Source: Proteles cristata cristata (Eukaryota > Chordata > Mammalia > Carnivora > Hyaenidae). From it: DNA of 64,000 nucleotides. The translations under genes were made by a program, and so were the position numbers. The DNA lies in NCBI GenBank assembly GCA_017311185.1, contig JAESUZ010000424.1, positions 62,001 to 126,000 on the forward strand, given 5' to 3'. The notes below the pieces were generated by a model, which was not told where the DNA came from, ran no database searches, and saw nothing but the letters and a program-made list of their open reading frames with translations. Positions within the stretch are counted from its first letter, which is position 1, and the number at the start of each line of letters is the position of its first letter. Below are positions 56,035-64,000 of the stretch, one piece after another.

Positions 56035-56728
56035 TTTAAAAACTTCATTAAGTTGAATTGCAAATGTAGTTGACGTTGAGCCCTATCCTGTTCAAACCTA
56101 TCTTGACATGGGCTATTGCCCTGACACTGACGTTTATTAGAACAAATCACTAAAACTCTGAGAATTTTAATTTTAATTATTTACAGTGTTGAAGAGATGA
56201 TTCCATAAAATGATGCCTGTGAAGCCCTCTGTAGCTGTCAAGTGATTATAATGATGAATAACATAACATATGCATAATGATGAATAGTATCAGCCTCATG
56301 ATCGGCTCATAGCTTAGAAGACATCACGCATTTTTCTCTCCAGCACTTATTTTCATGGGGCCCCTGATGTTGGAGATACTATGGAATGAGGAATAGAAGA
56401 AAGAAACTTTTCAAGGGTGGAAACAGACAATCAACTACATCTATAATAATTTATATAGTCTAAGCATATGTGCATAATTCACTAGTATAATGAAATAAAA
56501 CCCAACCAAGTTCATCTGACACATTCAATAATATACATAATCCTCGCTTTTACGGCATGGTAATTAGGCATAAAAAGTAAAATTTCACATAAATAACTGT
56601 AATTAGTATCACTTGGATGCCGCCAAAGCAAATTTTTAATCTATTCTATCTTTTGGTATTTTTTTTTTTTTTATCCTTAATTAGCAACAATGCAAACAGT
56701 TTCCCCTGAGAACCGGTAGTGTTAGTTC
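56035..56728. other. Unassigned AT-rich DNA
   Basis: No gene. Poly(T) at 56659-56672. Confidence 0.5.
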
Positions 56729-56729
56729 T

Positions 56730-57310
56730 TTTCATTCATTATTCATTCATTCATCAAATATTGATTGTGCCCACTGTATGCCAGGCACAGTGTTAGGCTA
56801 TAGATATATACATACAAAATGAAGACACAGACAGGACAAAGGGATTATTTCAATTCAGTGTTAACTCTCCTGCAGTAAGAGAGTTCAGCACTATAAGAAC
56901 ATAAAAAAAGACACATAGTCCAGTTTTGGGATTCCCTGGAAGAGAAGGTGAATTCCAAAATAATTTAATTAGAGCAGGGGATCCAGTGAGGGAAAAAATG
57001 CAAGAGCACAAAATGGTGCTTAGAGACCAGGAAATGTGGTCAGAGAGGGGTTAGGTGGGGCCAGATCAGGAATCGCCTTACTGGGTCATGTTTAGTGTTG
57101 TGATCCTAGGAGTGGAAATATGAAAGTGGTGGACCTGGTGACTTGCTACATGTGGGGGCCAAGAAGAAGGAAAACCAGGCATGATGCCATGATCTTATGT
57201 TGTGAAAGAGGCACCTTTCTGACACAGAAGGAGAAGCAGCTTTGAGAGGAAGACATTTGTCATGGGCATGTTGGGTGAGTTGGAGTCATCTGTGGGAATT
57301 CCAAGTGAAA
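56730..57310 (-). mobile_element. L2 LINE (minus)
   Basis: 'ttcattcattcatcaaatattgattgtgcccactgtatgccaggcac', then 'ggtggggccagatcaggaatcgcc' and 'gatcctaggagtgg' follow the reversed L2 from its 3' end inward. Confidence 0.75.
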
Positions 57311-57442
57311 TGCTCCCATAGGCAGTTGATATATATATATATATAAAGTTTGCTGTCCAAAATGGGAGTCCCCTGTCACATGCTGCTGCATAAAGTTAAA
57401 TTAATTAAAATTTTATTTTATTTTTACTGAAGTAAAATTTTA

Positions 57443-57583
57443 TTTCTATTCATTCATTTATTTGTTTTTAACTCAAATTCAAGTTAGTTAATATACAGTG
57501 TAGTTTTGGCTTCAGGAGTAGAACCCAGTGATTCATCTTTTACGTATAACACCCAGTGCTCACCCCAAAAAGCGTCCTCCTTG
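57443..57583 (-). mobile_element. Carnivore L1 3' end (minus) with perfect 15-bp TSD
   Basis: 'ttaactcaaattcaagttagttaatatacagtg', 'ggcttcaggagtagaacccagtgattc' and 'taacacccagtgctcac', truncated after ~140 bp. TGAAGTAAAATTTTA exact at 57428-57442 and 57584-57598. Confidence 0.95.
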
Positions 57584-57668
57584 TGAAGTAAAATTTTAAA
57601 TGCGGTTCGTCAGTCATACTAGCCAAATTTCAGTGCTCTGTAGCCACCATATTAGACAATGCATCAAC
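57584..57668. mobile_element. Fragment of old AT-rich MER-type repeat
   Basis: 'gtcatactagccaaatttcagtgctctgtagccaccatattagac' is the end of the same family as 26125-26505. Confidence 0.55.
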
Positions 57669-57950
57669 GCTACGTTAAGGCTGTCTAACAAATCGCCAAA
57701 GACAGGGTGGCTTAATGCAACAGAACTTCATTCTCCCAGTTCTGGAGACTAGAAGTCTGAAATCACATTGTCAGCTGAGCCGTGCATCCTCTAGAGGCTC
57801 TGGGAGAGAATCCGTTCAGTGACTTGCTCTTAGCTACTGTTGGCAGCAGCTCTTGGCATTCCTTAGCCTTGCATGCATCACTCTATTCTCTACTCCGTCT
57901 TCATACGACATGCTTTCCTCTCTCTATGTCTTCAAATCTTTCTCTCCTTA
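57669..57950 (-). mobile_element. MaLR-type LTR fragment (minus)
   Basis: 'gctgtctaacaaatcgccaaagacagggtggcttaatgcaacagaacttcattc', 'ctggagactagaagtctgaaatcac' is the reversed 3' end of a MaLR-type LTR, eroded towards 57950. Confidence 0.65.
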
Positions 57951-58486
57951 TAAAAAAAAAATCACTTTTCTTCAACAAACTGGACAGATACATACAAAAG
58001 AATGAAACTTGACCACTTTCTTTCACCACCCACAAAAATAAACTCAAAGTGGATTAAAGACCTAAATATGAGACCTGAAAGCATAAAAATCCTAGAAGAA
58101 AGCACAAGCAGTAATTTCTATGACATCAGCCATAACAGCATCTTTCTAGATATATCTCTTGAGGAAAGGGAGATAAAAGCAAAAATAAACTGCATCAAAA
58201 AAAAAGACTACATCAAAATAAAAAGCATCTGTACAGCAATGGAAACAACCAGCAAAACTAAAAGACAACCTGCGAAATGAGAGAAGATATTTGCAAATTG
58301 CATATCCAATAAGTATCCAAAATATATAAAGAACTTATATAACTAAATGCCAAAAAATCCCCAAATAATCCAATTAAAAAATGGGCAGAAGACACAAACA
58401 AGCATTTCTCCAAAGAAGACATATAGATGGTCAACAGAGATGTGAAAATATACTCAGTATTACTAATCATCAGAGAAATGTAAATC

Positions 58487-58793
58487 TTTTTTTTTCTTTT
58501 ACAGTTTATTGTCAAGTTGGTTTCCATATAACACTCAGTGCTCATCCCCACAAGTGTTCTTCTCCATGCCTATCACCCCTTTTCCCCTCGTCCTACCCCC
58601 ATCAGCCCTCAGTTTGTTCTCACTATTCAAGAATCTCTCATGGTTTGCCTCCCTCCCTCTCCCCAACTATTTTTTCCCCTTCCCTTCCCCCATGGTCCTC
58701 TGTTAAGTTTCTCCTATTCCACTTATGAGTGAAAACGTATAGTGTCTGTCCTTCTCTGCCTGACTTATTTCACTTAGCATAACACCCTCGAGT
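58487..58793 (-). mobile_element. Nested carnivore L1 3' end (minus)
   Basis: T-rich tail, 'acagtttattgtcaagttggtttcc', reversed 3' UTR to 'cataacaccctcgagt'. AGAGAAATGTAAATC (58472-58486) and AGAGAAATGCAAATC (58794-58808) form a TSD with one mismatch. Confidence 0.95.
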
Positions 58794-59133
58794 AGAGAAA
58801 TGCAAATCTAAACCACCATGAGATACCACTTCACACCTGTCAGAATGGCTAAAATAAAAAAACATAAGAAACAAGTGTTGGTGAAGATGTGGAGAAATAG
58901 GAAAACTTGTGCACTGTTGGTGGTAAATTGGTGCAACCACTGTGGAAGTATGGAGGTTCCTCAAAAAATTAAAAGTAGAATTACCCTATGACTTGGCAAT
59001 TATACTACTGGGTATTAAACTAAAGAATACAAAAACAGTAATCAAAAAATTGCAGCATCATTTACAATAGCCAAATCATGGAAGCAACCTAAGTCTCCAT
59101 CAATAGATGAATGGATAAAGAAGATATGGTTTA

Positions 59134-59177
59134 GATAGATAGATAGATGGATATATAGGTAGACAGACAGACAGACA
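59134..59177. repeat. (TAGA)n/(CAGA)n microsatellite
   Basis: Four TAGA units, interruption, then five CAGA-type units inside the L1 3' end. Confidence 0.88.
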
Positions 59178-59545
59178 GTGGAATATTATTAAGCCATAAA
59201 AAGAATGAAATCTTGCCGTTTGCAACTGCATGGATGGATCTAGAGAGTATAATGCTATGTGAAGTAAGCCAGCCAGAGGAAGACAAATGCCATAAAAATC
59301 ATGAGTAAATGAGCAAAGAGGTAAGAAATAGAGAGAGAGATGAACCAAGAAACAGACTCTTAACTATAGAAAACAAACTGATGGTTACCAGAGGGGAGGG
59401 GGGGATGGGTGAAATAGGTGATGGGGATTAAGTATTGCACTCGTGACGATGAGCACTGGGTGTTATCTGGAAGTGTTAAGTCACTGTATTATACACCTGA
59501 AGCTCATATTACACTGTATGTTAACTGTATTACAATTAAAGAAAA

Positions 59546-60039
59546 AGAATCATAAGCTGCCGAGAGGTCAAGTAGGAAAAGAACTGAAAAGAACCTACAG
59601 GATTTGGCAACAAGGAAGCTGTTGGCCAAGACCCTTCCAGTGGAGTGAAAGGGCCGGGGCCAGACTGGTCTGGGAATGAATGATGGATGTGAAAGTGAAG
59701 ATGCAGTGGTGGGAATGAAAAGAGAAAATGAAAATTTAAGGCCAACAGGCCTTGGATAGGGCTTGGTCACCTGATGTGGCATTGAGAGAGGAGGTGAGAT
59801 GCGGGACAGAAGCCATAGTTTGACACACACAGAAGAGAGCTAATTTCTTGGAATCTTTTTGGACGAGGACAGGAGCTGGACCCTGGCTGACCGGGGGGCT
59901 CCTGCCTGTGACGCCCATGGACCCTAATGCATGACTTCTCTTGAGCACATTTGCTGCATTATCACTTCTCTACTGCCCTAACCAGGCTTCTATGCTTATG
60001 CTTTCTTTCTGCGCCCTCAATCTCGGACTGTAAGTGACT
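59546..60039. other. Unassigned non-coding DNA
   Basis: No gene or repeat recognised. Open frames on both strands up to 108 residues lack motifs. Confidence 0.45.
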
Positions 60040-60505
60040 CCAACTTGTCACTTCTCACCCCACCCAGGACTACATCTCTCTTTCGTGACACCTGTGCGAT
60101 GATGTCTCTGCTAGTTGCCCCTTGTTCTACGCACTCTAGGCACATGCTTCTTGCTCAGTTTCTAAACATGGCCCCACTCAAGGCCTGTACCTAGAAAGGC
60201 TTCTGCCATCACCACTCACAGCCCAACCCTCCCTATTCTAGGTGCCACCTAGAATGTCACTTTCTCAAGGGAGTGTCCTTGGTATTAAATCAGGTCTCCC
60301 TTTCCTAATCTTCACTATACTCCTTCCTTTTTCTTTAGAGTCTCTATCTCAGCACACAATTATATATTTACTTGTGTGATCAACAGGCTGACCTTCCTCC
60401 TCAACTAGATTGTCAAGTCCAGGAGAGGAGGCACTGTGCTTCTGTTCATACTGAATCCTCCATGCTTAGCATAGTAGATATTCAAGAAGTATTTATTAAA
60501 TTAAT
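60040..60505 (+). mobile_element. L2 3' end (plus)
   Basis: 'ccacctagaatgtcactttctcaaggg', 'ctcaactagattgtcaagtccaggagagg', 'catgcttagcatagtagatattcaagaagtatttatt' in L2 order. Confidence 0.78.
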
Positions 60506-60527
60506 TACTTAAGGGTTGACACCTTTT

Positions 60528-60705
60528 TTGGCATCCATCCTTCCCCTACTAGCATTTTATTATAAAAAATTTCAAACATACAGCAAAACTGAAAGCAAAA
60601 CAGTCAAGTTGACATTGAATACCTATATACTACCATTAAGTGCTATTCAACCGTTCACCACAGTTGTGGTGTATCCATCTATCCTCTGCCAATCCATCTT
60701 ATTTT
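60528..60705. mobile_element. Old LINE-like relic
   Basis: 'aaaaatttcaaacatacagcaaaactgaaag... accattaagtgctattcaaccgttc' resembles the repeat type at 2885-4010. Confidence 0.45.
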
Positions 60706-62328
60706 CTTGACTGAGCCACTCTCTTGGATATTTCTCCACATTTTGGTTTTTTCAGTTTCCCAAATCCATATTCCTGAAAGAAGACCATCCAGGTCCAAGG
60801 CCACACTGAAAGCCCATGTATCAGTTCCTTTCAGCCATCTCTTTAGTGTGATCAGATGTTGTGGGTTACATGGAATCCTCCAGTCCAAATTATCCATTAC
60901 TTCATTAGCAGGGCTGTGAGTGTGGCCATCTCCCTTTGGTGGTGGCGTGAGTAGAGTTGGTGCCATGATATTGCTGGTGTAAGCTGTCAACAGATACAGG
61001 AAGTAGGGAAGGATCAAGTTAGAGAAATGATACGAATTTCAGTTTTGTTCTTAATGGGTTGTAGGTGTCTGGAGAATATTGATGGCACTGGCTGTCAGGA
61101 ACTTGGAAATGCTATGTCTGAGGCTGCAAATAGAGGTAGGGGATGGGCAGATAGACTGGGAGTCATTTGCATTCAGTGCAGGTCCAGTGTATCTATAAAG
61201 GAGGGACAGCAATTTGGCCAGAAGTAGGGCAAGGGCACCACATTTGCATAGCTCCTTACATCAGATGAAAAAAATGTCAATCCTCTGTTAATGGAGGGTT
61301 GGAGCCCCTCGGTCTCTTTTTTACTGAAGATGAAATCCACTGTGGGGAGGGAAGGGGGTAGGGATGGAGGTGGGGAGCTAAGAGAAGTGACGGTTTGTAA
61401 CAGCTGCAGAGAGGAATGGATAGGAAATCATGTCGTGATCAGGAAAGTGATTGTCAAGAAGCATTCAGAACCCAGCTGTGATGTGGAAAACATAAATGTG
61501 TGGTGGAACCACTCAGCTCAGTGGGAATTTTTGGCCATCAGCCGCGAGACAGTCACAAAGCAGAATATGTTGTCTTGACCTCAACTCTTCTTTCTGCCTG
61601 TGTCCTGGGTGGTGTTGGGTATTACCACCTGGTCAGGTCCCCTGGCTCTACTGTCCTTTCCCTCACTTTTGATTCATAAGATTGGGTCGAGGGCTCTGTC
61701 CCTGTCCCAAAGAGTTGTGGGAAAATTCAGGATGTGAATTCCCTACCTATGACTTCAACACTTGGGGAGCTTGGGGCCATGGTGACTCTGGAGAAACAAG
61801 TCTAGGAAGAATGTCAGCAGGGAGACCCGAGCGTTAGGGGATGCTCAGAACTACTCACAAGAGCCAGCATAAATTGGGATGATGAAGAATTTGGCTGGAC
61901 CAACACAGAAACCATTTTCTTACCCTCACATAGTTCCTGGCAGGGAAGTCAGAAATTACTAACTCTGAGCTGATTTCCTCCTACTCCGTATCATTATTGT
62001 TTGGAGTGTATAATTATGCTTAAGTCAACTATACTGTAAACTACATTCAGTTTCCGTTCCATGGTGTGAGTTCAGTCATTCTTACCAAAACCATAAGTAT
62101 TGTTATGGATAATTTTCTGAACCAGGTGGCTCCCTCTATCTATCAAATTTAAGATTCTAATTCACAGAATGGACCAAGCAAGGAACTCTGTTGACCTTAG
62201 AGAATGTTGCTTTCATGAGGCTCATTTCTCCTGGGGACGTTAGTCATCATGTTAGTATTTACCTTCAAGAATGTGTCTAACTAACTTGACCTTAAAGCCC
62301 ATGAAGCATTTTCTTCTTTCCTTTTTTT
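60706..62328. other. SINE-free unassigned DNA
   Basis: About 1.6 kb with no gene and no confident repeat. Frames up to 112 residues have no motifs. Confidence 0.5.
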
Positions 62329-63140
62329 TTCTTCACAGCTTTATTGATATTTATATTTCACATACCATGAAATGAACCCATTTTAAGTATACAGTTTTGT
62401 GATTTTTAGTATATTCACAATGCTGTGCAGGCATCATAATAATCTAACTTTAGAATATTTTCAATGCTCCAAAAAGAATCCTCTTCCCTTTAGGAGTTAT
62501 TCTCCATTCTTCTCCCTCTCCTCCCAAGCCTGAATTAACCACTAATCTGCTTTCTGTCTCTCTGGATTTGCCTATTCTGGACATTTCATATAAATGGAAT
62601 TATACAATATGCAGTCTTTGTGACTGCTTTCTTGCACTTAGCATTATATTTTCAGGATACATGCATATTCTGGTATCAGTGCTTCATTCCTTTTTATTGC
62701 TAAATAATATTTCATTCTACGAACATACCACATTTTGTTTATTCATTCATCAGCTGGATGGATAATGTAGTATTTCCATACAATGAAATATTATTCAGCA
62801 ATTTATGTTGTTTCCACATTTGGCTGTTATGAACATCTGTGTGCAAGGTTTTGTTCAAACATATGTTTTCATTCTCTTGGGTCTATACTTAAGAAGAGAA
62901 GAACTGGGTTGTATGATAAGTGTGGCATTTTGGGGAACCATCAGCCTCTCTACCAAAGAGGCTATACCATTTGATAATCCCACCAGTAATGAATGAGGGT
63001 TCCAATTTCTCCATATCCCTACCAACACTTGTTATTGTCTATCTTTTTTATTTTAGCCATCTTGGTGTGAAGTGCTATCTCATTGTGGTTTCGATGTGCA
63101 TTTCACTGATAATGATGTTGAGGATCTTTTCGTGAGTTTC
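62329..63140 (-). mobile_element. Ancient L1 3' UTR and ORF2 end (minus)
   Basis: 'cacagctttattgatatttatatttcac', 'tgtgcaggcatcataataatc', 'ctggatttgcctattctggac', 'ttttgttcaaacatatgttttcattctcttggg', 'ctaccaacacttg' and 'aatgatgttgaggatcttttcgtg' in order. A short same-family segment in opposite orientation lies at 62757-62799. Confidence 0.88.
62757..62799 (+). repeat. Inverted L1 segment (templated insertion)
   Basis: Plus-orientation L1 sequence ('tagtatttccatacaatg', 'aaatattattcag') inside a minus-orientation L1. It is the imperfect reverse complement of 62702-62740, so the two can fold into a hairpin. Confidence 0.8.
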
Positions 63141-63596
63141 CCTTGTCTCTTTATCTTCCCCCTCCTACCCATGTTTCTGAAGAGGTTTCAATGCACAAAG
63201 CCTGAGTGACAAAATACTATGTTCTCTGTGATTTGCAGTCTTGTCCAGGACATGAGAAAGTGGCCAAATGTGAGTCCCAAGCAGAAAGGGGATTAGAAGT
63301 TCAGAAATGGTGGTGATACACAGGAACTCAAAGGCTAAAAAAAAAAATGATGGGTATGTGTGTCCAGAGGCCAGGGAGGGTCTGGATAAGCAAAGAATAA
63401 AATGATCCCCCTTATTTTGCTTCAAGTGAAATAGTGTATGTTTATCTTTAGATGCCACTGGGAATCAAAATCTCCATGCCTCATCATCAAAGAATAACTG
63501 TTTTATTTGTCTGTTTATTTATGTACTCCATTGTTATTTAACGCCATGTGATTTCAGGTCATTTTAGGAAGAAACTAAGTTAGAGAAAATCAGACA
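63141..63596. other. Unassigned non-coding DNA
   Basis: No gene or repeat recognised. Poly(A) run at about 63339-63347. Confidence 0.45.
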
Positions 63597-63669
63597 CAGT
63601 GACTGCTCACCAACCTACACTAATTTACAACCCAGTGACTGCTCACTGACCTACGCTAATTTATAATCC
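63597..63669. repeat. Two-copy 36-bp tandem duplication
   Basis: CAGTGACTGCTCAC...CTACACTAATTTA at 63597-63632 is repeated at 63633-63669 with about five changes. Confidence 0.93.
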
Positions 63670-63680
63670 CCCCCCCCCCC
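63668..63680. repeat. Poly(C)13 tract
   Basis: Thirteen consecutive C directly after the 36-bp duplication. Confidence 0.95.
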
Positions 63681-64000
63681 ACTGCCCCAACAGGTACATA
63701 TGTTCAAGCAGTCTTACCTACAGTTACATAGATGTATTCAGAACCAACTCACCATTTGCAAACATTATTACTTTTCTTGGTCCCAATACCTTGCACATAT
63801 GTACTTCTATTATTTAAGTTTCACTATTTTATATTTATTGATTGACTTTGGGGTTTGAATCTGTTTCATATACGTCTCAAAAATGCTGAACTATAGCAAA
63901 GAGGAGCCATGAACTCACAGACATTATTATGCTCAGAAGTCAAGCTAGAATTAATATCCTCTTTGGAAAGGCATCTCCTAGGAACCGGGGAACAAGGAAG
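63681..64000. other. Unassigned AT-rich DNA
   Basis: Nothing recognisable up to the window end. Confidence 0.45.

Larger units (their letters stand above)
57970..59545 (+). mobile_element. L1 ORF2 C-terminal end and 3' UTR (plus), split by nested L1
   Basis: Ordered match to L1 ORF2 end ('aaactcaaagtggattaaagacc', 'ctagaagaaagcac', 'aaatgggcagaagac', 'tgagataccacttcac', 'atagatgaatggataaagaag') and carnivore 3' UTR ('gatgagcactgggtgttatctgg... cactgtatgttaactg'). Frames are closed by stops and a 307-bp insertion. Dead 5'-truncated copy about 1.25 kb long without the insert. A (GATA)/(GACA) run sits at 59134-59177. Confidence 0.92.

Noticed and set aside
58002..58280. 92-residue frame resembling L1 ORF2
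   Set aside because: Genuine L1 homology, but the element is 5'-truncated and closed by stops, so it is annotated as a mobile element, not a gene.

Overview
The window is nuclear DNA of a carnivoran mammal, most likely a felid. The main evidence is about fifty copies or fragments of the carnivore tRNA-Lys-derived SINE (CAN SINE / SINEC). Many have the longer body and A-rich tail with AATAAA that I associate with cat-family SINEC_Fc-type copies. Carnivore-type L1 3' ends and mammal-wide relics (MIR, L2, MER5, MER20, MaLR LTRs) are also present. I found no intact protein-coding gene, no exon/intron structure and no free-standing RNA gene. The window is therefore intergenic or deep intronic, and nearly every open frame in it is chance or lies inside a repeat.

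The only gene-derived sequence is an intronless, frameshifted copy of cofilin-1 (CFL1) on the minus strand at about 4281-5338. It has both UTRs and a possible degraded target-site duplication, so it is a processed pseudogene. The rest is layered retroelement insertion.

Layout. 0-5 kb: SINEs, an LTR-like relic, a 1.1 kb LINE-like block and the CFL1 pseudogene. 5-12.5 kb: SINE clusters, a MIR, a broken L2 and a carnivore L1 3' end. 12.5-25.3 kb: SINEs in mostly unassigned DNA, a MaLR LTR, L1 and L2 relics, a (TG)27 tract, a site hit twice by SINEs (21.7-22.2 kb) and a SINE with a candidate 3' transduction (25.0-25.25 kb). 25.3-29.2 kb: a SINE-poor stretch with a MER-like repeat and a probable solo or 3' retroviral LTR on the minus strand. 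30.5-33.8 kb: an ancient minus-strand L1 holding a younger L1, which itself holds a SINE. 34-41.2 kb: L2 and MIR relics, an L1 split by a SINE with a long TTTC/TTCC tract, a MER20, an AT/CA-rich tract and a second doubly hit SINE site. 41.2-52.9 kb: L1 3' ends, old SINEs, two MaLR LTRs and a MER5-like element. 53-57.4 kb: MIR, L2 and an LTR-like relic. 57.4-59.5 kb: L1 pieces, including a clean nested insertion. 59.5-64 kb: SINE-free, with an L2 end, an L1 carrying a templated inverted insertion, and a 36-bp tandem duplication.

The genes do not form a pathway here. The interest lies in insertion chronology: several insertions have readable target-site duplications (TSDs), which allow relative dating. 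Repeat family names come from remembered consensus features, not from a database search, and all boundaries are read by eye.
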